A DNA stretch of 64,000 bases from Phallus indusiatus. Its lineage: Eukaryota; Basidiomycota; Agaricomycetes; Phallales; Phallaceae. Below the pieces are notes generated by a model. That model ran no database searches. It was not told the DNA's origin and saw only the letters and a list, made by a program, of their open reading frames with translations. Location of the stretch: positions 62,001 to 126,000 of the forward strand of contig JAQFWX010000045.1 of the NCBI GenBank assembly GCA_027605045.1. Reading direction: 5' to 3'. The position numbers were made by a program, and so were the translations under genes. Numbering within the stretch: position 1 is the first letter of the stretch; the number at the start of each line of letters is the position of its first letter. Shown piece after piece: positions 38,277-51,000 of this stretch.

Positions 38277-39749
38277 ATGTTCAGCCTTCAAAAAAACCGA
38301 TTGATACCCAAGGCTCATCATCTAAAATGCTACTATAACACTTCTAAAATCTCTCAACTACCTCCAATGTCTCGATGGAATCGGCTATTTCCTAGTAATG
38401 TAAAAAAACGACGACACCGCGTTTGCTTGGGAAACCCGGAGACTGCAGCAGGTGTAGCTCGCGCAATTTTCCCAAATTCGGTCACATCTAAAGGGAAGAT
38501 TGTTATAGAAGCCTTTTCAGGTACGTTTTCCAGCCGAACAAGAAATCTAATGGCTTTTAATTCCATCCAGGTCCCGGAGTTCTGACAAGAGCCTTGCTTC
38601 AACTTCCGCCTGAGAAAATTAGAAAGTTAATTGTGTTAGAGGATATACCGGAATATTATGAAAAGATCAAAGTAAGTCGCATGAGTTGTTGCTCAGAATA
38701 ATATCTAATATACGTCGAAAGGAATTGGAAGCGTTTGACCCGAGGGTAGTGGCGTTAAACCTGGACGCGTCAAGTTGGGACACCTACGCAGAGTTAGAGC
38801 AGAGAGGGGTGCTAGATGATTTATTAAAGAAAGGAAACTGGGAAGGTAATTCTGCCTATTCACACGAGAACCCTTCCTTCTAATGTTTTAGATGAATCAA
38901 ATATTGAGTTCGTGTGCCACATCCCACATTCGGTTATGGGAGAACAGCTCACTGCCCAACTTTTGCGTTCAATTCCACAGCGATCGTGGCTATTTAGTTA
39001 TGGACGTATGCCCATGCACTTAATCTTGGCGGAGTCATTATATGCCGTCGGTCCTCTTCTGTTCATTTTCTCTTGTAAGGCGTTTGATCATTTTATTAGA
39101 GAGTCCTAGGTTCTTCGAAAGCCACGCGGTGCAAACTCAGTATTATAGCCGAAGCGACAACTTCATTTCAGCATTCAATACCTCCAACAATGTTGAAACC
39201 GTATGCTGATCATTTTTGGCCACCCTCGCTCACTCGTGCGTCTGACCTTCCGGAGTCGCGGAAAATTGGACATCCCATGGTAGCAGCGACGTTTACACCA
39301 TTAAGAAAACAGGTATTATCCTCTATTCTCATTTTCTATCTTTATTCCAACTTCGCTTAGTTCATTGAGCCGACGTTATTGGATCACTGGGATTATTGTT
39401 TACGTCGCCTGTACGTTCTCAAAAACACAGCGTTAGAAAAAGCTGTCTTGTAAGTTAGTTCACCATATGAGTAAAATGTTTTTTAATGGCTCCCAGTTCG
39501 TTGGCACCCGGTGCTAATAATCTTCTGGCGTCTCTCAACAACGACGTCCCGAAAAAGAATCACATCAATGTGAAATCCAAGGTTAATGAGTTGAATGTAC
39601 GTGACTGGGCTACTTTAGTGAAAGCATTCAGTGAATGGCCGTTTGCTCCTAACGTGCGTTTGACTGGTTTTGTTTTTTCTAACTTGTATTTCGCTCATGA
39701 ATTTTACCAGAACTTGCATTTATCTGAAAGCCTTGACAAAAGATCATGA
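38277..39749 (+). CDS. Mitochondrial rRNA adenine dimethyltransferase / MTF1-like protein
   Basis: This protein has the fold of the KsgA/Dim1 rRNA N6-adenine dimethylases, which includes the mitochondrial transcription factor Mtf1/TFB. The ATG at 38277 gives MFSLQKNRLIPKAHHLKCYY, a basic N-terminus suggesting mitochondrial import. Motif I is KIVIEAFSGPGVLTRALLQL, where the family has EAFPGPG; the acidic ribose-binding strand follows (LIVLEDIPEYYEKIK). Next come VVALNLDASSWDTYAEL, IEFVCHIPHSVMGEQLTAQL, WLFSYGRMPMHLILAESLY and a C-terminal region (LLDHWDYCLRRLYVLKNT). The expected motif IV NLPY is replaced by CHIPHS, which would fit a transcription factor better than an active methylase. Convergent with the chitinase, about 107 bp apart. 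Intact. Confidence 0.75.
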
Positions 39750-39856
39750 TTCAGCTATATTGATTTGAAAATTCGCGCTAATGGAGAGAATGTCCTGAAT
39801 AAGTTGTACAGAGTGGGGGTAACCATGACGCTTTATTTGGAAAGAAACGGACAATG

Positions 39857-41602
39857 TCATTCCATGCCGTTTCTCAAGTTATCGAATTTGCTTCCCGAAT
39901 ATCTCAGGCAATTAGGAGACGTCTCCAGATGTCCTCCCATTGCTTCTTTGACAATGGTCACCAGACTTCTTCCTGGCTGCAGGATCTTTCCGGGACCCGG
40001 TTCTATAGGTCTATCATTCCCTTTATCACCACTTAATTCCCAAAACATTGCGCCTCCCATTTTTTCGCGAGATATCCATTCGCCTTTCCATGCTCCAACG
40101 TCTTCAGAATCGAAGCTAACCATTTCTCTAGTGTTAGCGTCGTACGACCAGCTTGCAATGAGATCCGGGTCTTCTGTCACGACGGTTCCAGTGAACGGAA
40201 GTGCTCGATAGTCGTAAACACCTTGTTCCCAAGAACCTCCTCCGGCACCTGAAAAGGACGCGCCAGGCCCGGTGGTTTGAGCGAAACTGCGACCGTACAA
40301 GGGTATGCCGATAATAAGCCTGTGAGGGTGTATCCCTTGACCTATATACCAGTTCACAGCAGTGTTGGTATTGATACTACCGCCGAAAACATTTGCTTGA
40401 TGTCCGGCTGTACTGTCCCAAGAACCCGCTAATATGAAGTGTGAGAATTGTCTTGAACAATGACGAGGGGTAAAGAAATAAACAACAATGATCGATATTC
40501 ACCATAATCATAGGCCATCAAGTTCCAGAATGACAGATATTTATCCATCTCCTTAGCATACAGCTTCTGATAATTATCTGGTCCGCATGGGGCGGCAATC
40601 TGAAATCATTGGGATGAAGACAAGAACAAGTATTGACGAAAGGTTCAAGCGCACCGTCAACAAGTATTTAAAGTCAACCTGCATCTTTTCCCGATGGCGA
40701 TCAAGTCCTTCGCGAAGTTCTTTGAGCAATTCGACGTAACCCCACGCTTCCTCTGCGTTGCGAGGATATTCGTAATCGACATCAAGGCCATCAAACCCAT
40801 AATCTTCGAGAAGAGCTATAGCAGTTCTAACAAAATTCTGGCGCAGGGCAGAGTTCACTACTACGGGGTGAAAAGAGGGCGAGTATGTCCATCCGCCTAT
40901 AGATAAGAGTACTTTGAGATGTCGATTAGCTTTCTTGAGCAAATAAATCTGTTTGAGATTTCCATAAAGATTGGTGCCGACGTCGTTCCAGCTGTCGCCT
41001 TCATAGTGTATTTGTTCGTCAGACCAGAGATCTGACAAAACAACGTCTGAAATTGTCATATTGGGTCACTAGTTTTCAAGAGAATGATGTAGCAAAAAAA
41101 AAACTCACTGCCGCTATCCGATTGTACATTAGCGAACGCGTATAAAATGTGGGTCAAATCGTTCACAGGTATCAAGGATGGAGGGTATTTCCGTCCATAT
41201 ATCCCCCTGTAATGATTTATATGAGCGTAACAGGATAGCAACTGTTCGTGTGAGAGCGTACCAATTCACAAAACTATATTGTGTGCACGTCGTTGAGTGA
41301 TTTTATGCAACCGACTCGGACTAAATAGCAACTTACTATGCAACGTTTTTTTTAGGTTCTTCGTACGACATAGTGGATGTGATATTATTAAAAATGTCGT
41401 CTAAAACAATGCTTTGCTTGTTAGTCTCTGACTTTGAGCACTGATGTTTGAAAAGGCTGTATCCGAAGAGAGATACTAGTAACAAAGAGATGGCAAAAAC
41501 AATGCGTTTGAGGCGCGAACTAGATGAGCGGTTTTGTGAGAGAGGTAAAGAGGGTATTTCAGATTCGTGTTCGTCTTTTGTAGGTAGTGGTTGATACGAC
41601 AT
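39857..41602 (-). CDS. GH18 chitinase with N-terminal membrane anchor
   Basis: This GH18 endochitinase carries an unusual N-terminus. The start at 41602 (MSYQPLPTKDEHESE) gives about 30 hydrophilic residues, a basic patch (RLKR), then one hydrophobic segment (IVFAISLLLVSLFGYSLF) and a linker. Two introns join KKNVAYFVNWGIYGRKYPP. The catalytic domain then reads VNDLTHILYAFANV, WNDVGTNLYGNLKQIYLL, KVLLSIGGWTYSPSF, GFDGLDVDYEYP (DxxDxDxE with the catalytic Glu), FWNLMAYDY, AGSWDSTAGHQANVF, IIGIPLYGRSFAQT, GVYDYRALPF, GGAMFWELSGDK and the family C-terminus RYSGSKFDNLRNGME. No chitin-binding module is visible. Topology suggests a type II membrane protein with the enzyme outside; cleavage and release is the alternative. 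Intact. Confidence 0.92.
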
Positions 41603-41813
41603 CAGTGATATAACCAAAACATATAACCGCTGACTGCGACGGGCGGTGGCCCCAGACCAGAGTCTGAAGCGGGCACAGTCCTAACTCCATGTGACATCAT
41701 GACGCTCATCATTGTCACGTGATATTATAAATCAGCGATCCCAACCTCCGAAATATACAATAAATAACTAAACGGCTGTGCAGCAACATGGTGTGATCCA
41801 AAAACAAGGGTAT

Positions 41814-42866
41814 TCAAGTGAACATAGAAAGTCTGAGGGTATGTCCATTTCCCGGAGAGGAGTACGGTGGCAGAGCGGTTTCTGGGCCTTTCTCTGGCAT
41901 CATGTCGCAGAATGCACTCCTTTGGTTCGGGTCAGGATAAATAGGATACACGGGTATGTTAATCGCCAACTTGGATGTTTGAAGCTGGGACTGGACACTA
42001 TACTTGGGTGCCAATTCTTGCACAACTTTGGTGTCTTTACGGTCGTTTACGGTCGCTCTCCCTGGCAGCGGTAGAAATGTAGGTGTGGAAAGCCTACGCT
42101 CTTGGGTGTTTTTCTTCACCAAAGGAGCCTGAAATGTATTTCGGAAATATCCAGGACCTTTTGGGTTTTTGCTAGGATCGCCAGCTGGTTTCAAATCTTT
42201 TTTCTCCATTTTCGAGCCATATGGATAGTCTTTTTCATGTGTTTGCCCTTGTTTTTCAACGAGAGTTTGGGGCGAACAGGATCTAGGAGTGGATGACTGA
42301 TCCATATAGAATGTATCCTCGTCAGTTAGATTAAGTACTCTTAATTCATTTCTACTTGAAGAGGGTACTGGTCTGGGGGAAGTCGACATGTTCAGCAAAG
42401 ACGCCCTTTGTAGGTGAACAGTGGCAAGGTTTTCAACGTTCCTCGATGATGGAAGTGTCATTGGGCGGACACGGTGTTTCTCTTTCGTTGCTCTGTTTAA
42501 GTCATCATCGTGTGAAGAAGTGGATGGATCCGCTCGAATATCCTAGCGCGTTTGTATAAATTAAGTAAGAAAATAAATCCGCACCAAAGTCGGTGAACTT
42601 ACAATTACGATCTGGGCCGTTTGAGGCGTTTGAGGCAGTTCCTTGTTCCGTTCCATCGCTTGTGAGACCACCGATGTCAATGATACGGTGGGTATCTCAG
42701 CGACAAGGTCAACTGGGTTTCCTGAGACTAAACGAGATCTCCTGGATCTGCGGCGATAAAGAATGAGGGATAAAGGAATGACAATTAATAGGAGGACCAC
42801 AATTCCGATAGGGATACTGATAAAAGCTTTCTCGCTAACAGATCGTCGTCTTGCTTCGGGATTCAT
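41814..42866 (-). CDS. Single-pass membrane protein, unknown function
   Basis: Two exons. The first (start 42866, MNPEARRRSVSEK) has one clear membrane helix (ISIPIGIVVLLLIVIPLSLIL) followed by a stop-transfer patch (YRRRSRRSR) and a short acidic segment. An intron of about 60 nt (about 42546-42603) joins QTAQIVI to DIRADPSTSSHDDD. The rest is Ser/Pro/Thr-rich and looks disordered, ending GHTLRLSMFT. No family is recognised. The layout (short exposed N-terminus, helix, long cytosolic tail) resembles small fungal plasma-membrane or receptor-like proteins, but nothing decides it. It is divergent from the Elf1 gene. Confidence 0.6.
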
Positions 42867-43832
42867 CAGCTCGCTTAAGCCTTGGTATTGATTCAGTCGT
42901 TTCCTCGACGTAACTCAGAAAAGATGAGGTACCTGCTAATGGCTGATAGTGAGTCCGACTCTAAGGACGAGACTACTTTTTAATTAAAAGGAAAGGGGAA
43001 GAAAGAAGTCGGAAGTGCGGAGTGGTGGGACCCGCGCGCGTTGTCAACCAGGTTAATGTGAACTAGTAACCACCGTGATTTAGGAAATTAAGATTCGAAT
43101 TCTCTACGATTGGCTACAAAAAAGGGAGAGCTCTGGGGGTGGTTTCAGAAATACCGAAGTTTGTAAGAAACTTGCTGGAGTCAGTGGAGAGCTTTTTCGA
43201 GAAAAGCCTGCCTCCAGGTGAGAAAAACATATCCACGACGGGATTCTTTTCAAGATATCGGAAAACGTTGGGCAGCTACACAGGCTGTCATCCGGTGGAA
43301 AGAAACCGAGCAAGCCGTACCGCTAATGGGAGGATAAGGCAACATCAAACGTCACTGATTTTCGACAAACGTTCTCGCTGACGATCAGATGCGAATGATT
43401 ATGATACGTCGTATCCACTCACTTGCAGCACCAAACAAAAACCAATGATTATTCGCCCAAGTATTTATACCGTGTAATGCGTCGTATAATCAAACTGTCC
43501 GACTCCGGAGGCTCTTAGATACCAATGATGAAATGATGATAAGATCTATCGGGACTTCCTAAAATAAAAACGAGGCTTAGTACACCTCCGGGATTTAATT
43601 CAAAGTCCATGTGTCTGTTTGTGGCTCTTCGTAGTATTTCTTAGTAGTAGTTGTAGTGGGCATGAAAATTTTCGCTTACGCGATAAACGCCCGTTCAGTG
43701 GGTTCATCGTGTACGGAGGTGTTCACTGTTTTCTCCCTTATTACGCTACGCTTTTTTCTTGTACTACCTTTGGATTATTTATTGTAATTGACCAAAAATC
43801 TAGACTTTCAATTAGACTCTCTCTCTTCTTCC
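42867..43832. promoter_or_regulatory. Divergent region membrane protein / Elf1
   Basis: About 970 bp with only short, featureless open frames. The Elf1-proximal end is pyrimidine-rich (43800-43832, TCTCTCTCTTCTTCC before the ATG), as is common around fungal transcription starts. Nothing else was recognised. Confidence 0.4.
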
Positions 43833-46800
43833 ATGGATACCCTCACCGCTCATCTTGATGAACTGAAAGTAGCCCCTACAGCACCTGGTAAGCAAAAAAT
43901 GAGGCTCTTTAGTTTCATCTGATCAGAGTTTAATCTCGTACCGTTCTCTCAACGATCACAGATGCCAAAGCAGCTGCTTCCAAACTGGCTAAAGAAGTAC
44001 AGAAAAAAGGCTTATCGTGTCTATCGTTCGTATCAATTTTCCTTCTTCCTTGTCACCTCATAACCTATGAACTAGTGATGGCAAAGTCTTGGAAAATCTA
44101 CATTCATTTTCTACAAATAAGAAATCTGGCTACGAACGTGAATCAGGAGCTCTTGGGCTTCAATATCTTGCAAATATTTTAGGACCTGCTTCAGCACCCA
44201 TTCTCTTACCCTCTCTCCCCATCCTGTATGACTTATACATGGATAAAGGAGAGGTCGTCCGAAGCGCTGCTACCGAAGCTGTTAAAAGTATTCTCGGTCT
44301 TTGTCCACCGGAGTCCGTCCCACAACTATTCCGTGTTTTGGAGGATATAGTTGAGAAGGGCAAATGGAAGGCCAAGATAGGAGCGTTGGACGGAATAAAA
44401 ATGTTCGTCAAAACCGCTCGGGGACAAGTCGCTGATGAACTTGGTGTAACCTTGCTGAAAGTAGAGATAGCTCTACACGATACAAAACAAGAGGTATGTG
44501 AAGGTTGATCATCCGTGTTTATCTGTGTGTGTGAGCGACAATTCCTTGCTAGGTATCAACTGCGGCGACGAAATGTGCAACCCAGTTATGCACTACACTG
44601 GACAATCCTGATCTAATACCCCATATCCCTCTCTTGGTGAAATGCATGTCCAATCCCAGTCAAGTTCCGGAATGCATCAAGGCTCTTTCTTCCACTACAT
44701 TTGTCGCTGAAGTTAAAGCCCCTGCGCTGGCTGTCCTCGTTCCAATGCTATCCCGGGCACTGAATGATCGAAGCATGGAAGTTCAGAGACGCACGGTTGT
44801 TGTGATAGACAACTTGGTCAAACTTGTCCGGGATCCCAAAGTTGCTGCAAGGTATTTGAGTAGCCTGGTCGAGGGTGTTCATCGCATAGCAGAATCAGCA
44901 TCATTTCCTGAGGTGATTTTACTATGGTCTTGCATCTTGACTTATTTACATTTACTTTCCGTAGGTTCGAGCGTTCGCAGCTGCTGCCCATGTTACGCTT
45001 CTCAAGGCAGGTGCACTTTCATCCGGTGTGCCCCCGCCCCCTCGAGACCTTGAGGGAGAAGCAGCTGATGCCTATGCCCGAGTCTGGTCGATTATATCAT
45101 CCGATGTAATTACTCCTGGTACTCCAGAGGTGGTTCATCCGCTATTTGAGGCGTCTCTGAGATTTGCATCCAAAATGGTTGCAAATTTGGTCCATGACCA
45201 TTCCTTCTCCGCTGCTGATAATCCCGTCTGGATTCGGACCTTGGGTGTATATCTGGATCCTTGGTTACCCAAAGATTCCCAGATAACTGGAACAGCATTG
45301 GCCGAACGTGCTCGGGAGAATTTCCTAGCATCATATATGGCGCAGTTTAAATCCACTTCCGACGCTGCCGACGGGGAAGAGTTGTTATGCAATACCTTAT
45401 TCTCTTTAGCTTATGGCGCTCTGCTACTTCTATCTCATACTACTCTTCGTCTCGCGAGAGGTCGACGGTACGGCATCCTCGGCCCCAATGGAAGTGGTAA
45501 ATCTACTCTTCTGCGTTCTCTGAAAGAGGGGAAAGTGGAGAATTTTCCGCCTCAGGACGTAGTACGTACGACGATGGTGGAACATGCCCTTATGGGAGAA
45601 GATACAAGTTTGAATGTAGTTGATTTCATTGGTGCAGGTAAGTGATATGGCGCAAATCTTGATTTCCGTGGGTTTGTTACTTAATATACGCGAAGATAAG
45701 CAATTGGCGGGAATATCAAGAACAAAGATTAAGGAGAAGCTTATAGAAGTCGGGTTTGATGAACAGAGGTTGTCAGGCACAGTTGGTAGTTTGTCAGGTG
45801 GCTGGAAAATGAAACTGGAATTAGCTAGAGCAATGTTATACAATGCGGATCTTCTATTATTAGACGAGGTATGTGCCGATAATTTAATTCAAAACCCAAA
45901 AATACTAATCTCACCCTGTATAGCCCACTAATCATGTAAGTTTGATTTTCTAGTCATTGAGACGATCTTAATAGTTCCTTATAGTTAGATCGCGACTCCG
46001 TAAAATGGCTGGAAGACTACCTTGTCTCTCAAAAGAATGTCACTTGTCTGATTGTCAGCCACGACTCTGGGTAGGCCTTAAGTACAGCGGACTTCAAGGT
46101 CGTCTTTACTAATCTTTTACTCAGCTTCTTGGACAACGTAACGACAGACATTATTCATTATGAGTCCAAAAAAGTAAGCCAAAATTAATTAATTCATCAT
46201 AACTCATCTCAACAAATCTTAGCTTGTATATTATCCCGGAAACCTTTCTTCATTCGTTGAAAAACACCCAGAAGCGAAGTCATATTACACCTCGCCGCTA
46301 CTTCCATTAAATTCACGTTCCCCCTCCGAATTCTCTCATGGGCGTGCGCAGCAATACTCGTGCAATCCTGAAGATGGCAAAATGCACTTACGTTTATCCG
46401 GGGAGAACTGAACCTAGTTTGATCGATGTGAGCTGCGCACTATCGCTATCAAGGTATGTTTTGATATAAATCTTGTGCAAACTATGGGGCTAAATGTTGT
46501 GAAAAGTCGTGTCGGGATCATCGGTCCCAATGGTGCTGGGAAATCCACTCTAATCAAGCTGTTAACGGTAGATCATCAGATTATCTTGTGTTTACTCATC
46601 ACTGATTCTCAGAAAAGGGAGAAATGGAACCTCAGGAGGGTTCCGTTTATAAACATCCTGCATTGCGTGTTGCATATGTTTCACAACATGCAACCCATCA
46701 TATAGGTATTTTGATTCGAATTTCTAAGTGAGAAAAATAGTAATCCTTGTTTTGTCATTCAGACCGACACCTGGAAAAGACTCCAATTCAATACATGTCA

Positions 46801-48067
46801 GCTATTTCCCTTGCTTTTACTATAACGTCCTATAACTAAGTTTTTAAAGTCAATGGCGTTATCAAGACGGGCATGATCGTTAGTAGTGTTAGAGGTTTAG
46901 TCGCATAGCTTATACTAATCCCATGGTATCCAGGCGAAATTTTAGAGAAGGCGACTCGTGTACTAACTGAAGAGGAGAAGAAGGTGATGGATGCCGTGTG
47001 GGTGGGACGAACGGGGGAGAAACGATATCTTGAAGTTAGTGAAGAACACAAAATCGGCAACTTGTGTTTTACGGTTCCTTATAGATGATAATGGGTCGTC
47101 AAAAGCTCAAGAAAACATTCCAATACGAAGTTAAATGGCGCGGATTGGATCACAAGTTCAATGTCTGGGTGCCACGAGAGCAACTGCTCGAGAAAGGTTT
47201 TACGAAACTGGTTCAACAGTTTGATGATTTGGAGTCTTCAAGAGAAGGCGCTGGATTCAGGGAGACCGCCACTAATACTGTGAGGAAACATCTGGAAGAT
47301 ATTGGTCTCGATGGCGATATTGCCCAATACAACGAGATATCGGGTTTATCAGGAGGTTATTAGTGCCACACTTCTCGAATGTCTCTGATTCACTGACATT
47401 GATCATTTCAAAGGTCAAAAAATAAAGCTGGTCATTGCGGCCGCGCTTTGGAGTAATCCTCAAGTGAGTATTTCAGCATTTCACGTTAGTTCGAAGGTCG
47501 ATATCGTTGGTATAGATCTGCGTCTTGGACGAACCCACGAACTTTTTAGATCGCGAAGCTTTGGGGGGTCTAGCTGTGGCTATTCGTGATTGGGCCGGTG
47601 CAGTGGTGAGGCATTATCTCCCAAAATCTCAGAGGCCATCATTCAAGTTTAATATTTCCCATTTCTAGGTCATTATTTCCCATAACGAGGAATTCGTCAC
47701 CGCTCTCTGTAAGGCATGGATATTTGTGAGAGAATGTACTCATTTAATTGTACCAGGTCCCGAGATATGGAACATGGAAGCTGGCCGTCTAACACGCAAG
47801 GGAACAATAGCTGTTGTCGAGGATGCTTTCGCCGACGGTAAGTTGACTCCAGCAACGAAGTCGAGAAGGACGACACCTGCTGCTTCGGCGGTTCCGACGC
47901 CTGCCGCCAGTGGGGCCGAAGATGGCAAGGGTTCTCCACTTCCTATTGTTAAGAAAAAGAAAAAAACCCGAAATCAATTAAAGGCTCAGGAAGAGAGGCG
48001 GCGGTTGAGGAAACTTGCATGGTTAACCCATGGCGGCCCCAAGCCTGAAGACACAGACAGCGATTAA
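43833..48067 (+). CDS. ELF1: Elf1/New1/EF3-type ABC ATPase with HEAT repeats and chromodomain insert; two apparent frameshifts
   Basis: This soluble twin-ABC protein belongs to the eEF3/New1/Elf1 group, linked to translation and, for S. pombe Elf1, mRNA export. The start ATG at 43833 gives MDTLTAHLDELKVAP. HEAT repeats follow (YERESGALGLQYLANILGP, KWKAKIGALDGIKMFVK). ABC1 has GILGPNGSGKSTLLR, LSGGWKMKLELARAML, and LLLLDE + PTNH + LD, where PTNH comes from a 12-nt exon (45924-45935). ABC2 has GIIGPNGAGKSTLIKLLTGE and, between its Walker A and signature, a chromodomain-like insert (FQYEVKWRGLDHKFNVWVPR). It continues LSGGQKIKLVIAAALW, VLDEPTNFLDREALG and VIISHNEEFV. The C-terminus is KKKKKTRNQLKAQEERRRLR. 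One base appears missing at about 46289-46295 and one at the C run 46319-46325. Elf1 is favoured over eEF3 by the C-terminus, from memory. Confidence 0.88.
45924..45935 (+). other. 12-nt microexon encoding the PTNH of ABC1 Walker B/D-loop
   Basis: CCCACTAATCAT lies between an upstream acceptor (TATAG, ending 45923) and a downstream donor (GTAAG, from 45936). It joins LLLLDE to LDRDSVKW in phase 0 to give the conserved LLDEPTNHLD. Without it the ATPase motif would be broken. Confidence 0.85.
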
Positions 48068-51000
48068 CCCTTGTTCTGGCATTGATATATATTATTGACT
48101 GGATAGTAATCATTCATAGATGGTATCTGTAATGCATATGTCTTTTCCTTCTCTTTCTGCGTGCTATTTAGGGTCACGGACGTTCACGGATCAAGCAACA
48201 AGAAGCTGGACAAGAGTCGTTTTTCCCCTTTTTTCTTTTCGGCTTTCTCCAGACATTGGATGACGGTTATGAACTCTAAGCTTATGGCGATGAACTATAT
48301 TATCTCGGGAATTAGCGGAAAAACATATGAAAGAGCGCTGCCAACGCACATCGAGGAAGAGAGTCGATAGCCTAGGAAATGAACGGAGTAGGTGTTGATG
48401 AACACGAAATAGAAGTTATTTTCGACCATATACTCAACTCGGCGGAAGCGAGGAAGCAAAGCTGCCTATACCGATCCAGTATGCGTGTCATTGATCCTAT
48501 CTATCTTGCGTGTCAATAATATGAATGTTTACAGGCGGGTGAGGGGGTGGGGGAAAAATGACTTGTGATCCGACATAACAATATAAAAACATACCGAGCT
48601 GCCAATGAGGAAATGGTAGTCTTTTGAAAAGAAACGACGAAAAAGGAGTTAATCCTGACATCTGGGCATATATGTATTGCTGCTGTCGACCTCGAGGACT
48701 TTCCGCCGCCGATGTCCGATGATACTTAGCATCTTCAACCCATCATAACAGGACCCTGATGTATCTTTTGAGACATTATGGTTTCCTTTTATTTTCGACT
48801 CCTTTTCATCCGAATATCCAACACCATCGTTTATGAAGTCATTTCTAAGGTGGTTGGGGGTTATCGCCAAAGGGGCTGGCTACTCCGAGCTCCCTTTGAT
48901 TTTATAAGGTACCTGAGAGATATTCAAGTTTCAAATGCTTCTGAATCGGTCAGTTTTCCGACGTTCGTCGGCTTGACTGCATAGCAATATATCCCAAGTT
49001 TCTGCCTGGCAGTTGTCTCCAAAAAATGGCTATGTTGTCTCCAGGATCAGGGTGTATTAGATATCTGCTAAGACTACGGTGAGTCGTTATTATGGCTTTA
49101 TAGCAGTCAAACCTAGGCAAAATGAGATTACAAGCATGCTCATTGGTGAGGTGGCTCCAACTTGACACACAGAAAATACTACCTTTCATGTCCATAATTA
49201 CCAAAATTTGAATATGAGCCTTTTCAGGTCGTTATTGTTCTCTCTCGTGACTTCCATAATGTCAGTATCTAGAGACTATTCAGTAATGAGCAGGGAACTT
49301 ATCTTCATGTTCAAGGTTGAAGAGACCATCATAATACGCGGCGGGGATAGACTACCATGCTAGACGCCCAAAAAAAGTTCTTCGCGCTCACGTCAACAGC
49401 AACTGCGGTCAGGTTTTCAAATTTGAAGACCCTCTGTGTGTCAAAGACTATAGCCCACTAGCACAAATGACCGCACACTTAGAGCTAATCGCATTTGTCG
49501 ATAAAAATTTGCTTTTAGTAACAGTTCAGTCTTGGTTCATGCCTTCAGATCTCAGATCTCGGTCTTGGGCCAGGTTCCAGATCGTGGCTTCAAGTTGCAA
49601 TCGAAACAGCATCACCAGACTTTATCATGCAAAATTGAACTTCTAGCAATTATATGGAAGGACTTAAGCAATCCAAATTGCCTGCAAACTACACATTGAA
49701 CTTCGCCGTGTAAGGCCAAACTGTCTTAGACTTGAGGAGGTAGCATCATCATTGACAGCGAGCTCACCAAACTTGTAAGGAAGAGTAGTCTAACCAGTCA
49801 CAGCCCATTTTCGCTTACTTCTCTTCTAGCATTGACATTTCTCTTCACTCTTTCCAATCAAAACAGGGCTTCGTCTTCAAAAGTGGCAAAATGTCCACCA
49901 AATCCAGCAGTAAGGAGAGAAACCTTGACTTCTTTTTTTGAAGACTAAATACAAACCTTCATTCATGTTTAGACCACGCTTCTGTTCATGGCATTGGACT
50001 TGACTTATATCATGTATATATGCCGGTCCGACTTATAGAAATTTTTGTTGATAATCCCCCCGACGGAATAGAGACTTGAGCAACAGCCAGCCAAAAGACA
50101 CAACCATCATCATCAATCATCGCACAATTCTTTCTTACTTAATTGTACCGCCTGCCCTTGCTTGTATTTGAATATGATCTAACTGGACCGCTTGATATGC
50201 ACATGGTTATGACTGACCCGAATGTGAGTGCGTCGGACCGGTGGCAGCTACGTTTATTTTTTGAATTGATTTTTGAATACAGTGAACACTGTAACACTGC
50301 CAAGGAACCAGATTTAGAAATTAGATGCGTCAAAAATCGTTGGATCGCCTGATACTGAAGCTTCACATTGATAATACCAACCCAATCACCGATTTTTATC
50401 GTCTGCATCGTCTGGTAGCCCTTGCTCCTTGGTCAAAAACGACGGGAGTCGGAAAAATAGGTTGATCGTGCCTCTTCTAATGAATGTCCCTTTTGACTCA
50501 TCACCTTTAGGCTGTTGCGGGGCAATCGAAGATTTTACTTATGTATGAGTGTGATGATCATGTTATCTATTCACATCAATGTTGATCTTTAGTTGATTGA
50601 ACAAGATCTCATGTAATCCTTCTTTTCGGGTTTTCATAGACATACCGCAAATTACAGTCGGTGATAATACATAATGAATATTCAGAGAGCATGGTTCGAC
50701 CTGGTCGTTTCTAAAGAATTACATCGGACAGACGCAACCGCTTTTTGCTGCATTGAGAGATAGTATATGTACATGCGTAGTTCTCGTCCATTCAGAATTT
50801 CAGATTAGTGGAAAAGAAACAAATCACCAAAAATAGATAGGAAGTTGTCGAGATCGCACTTACTCTCGGAGAATGGTGTTTGAATTGAAAGAAAAAAAGG
50901 AGAAAGAGTAAGGGGCTTCGGGGATATAACCTACTGATTCTCAAAGCTGAACTACTAGTTAGAAAAACTCGAAAGGTGTTACGTACTTGCCTCTTTTGAC

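Noticed and set aside
48649..48870. 73-codon minus-strand frame ending ...GHRRRKVLEVDSSN
   Set aside because: Tempting as a last exon, but no upstream exons with coding character could be found.
49380..49650. An 85-90-codon open stretch without a start (VLRAHVNSNCGQV...)
   Set aside because: No ATG, no plausible splice partners and no family; likely chance in non-coding DNA.
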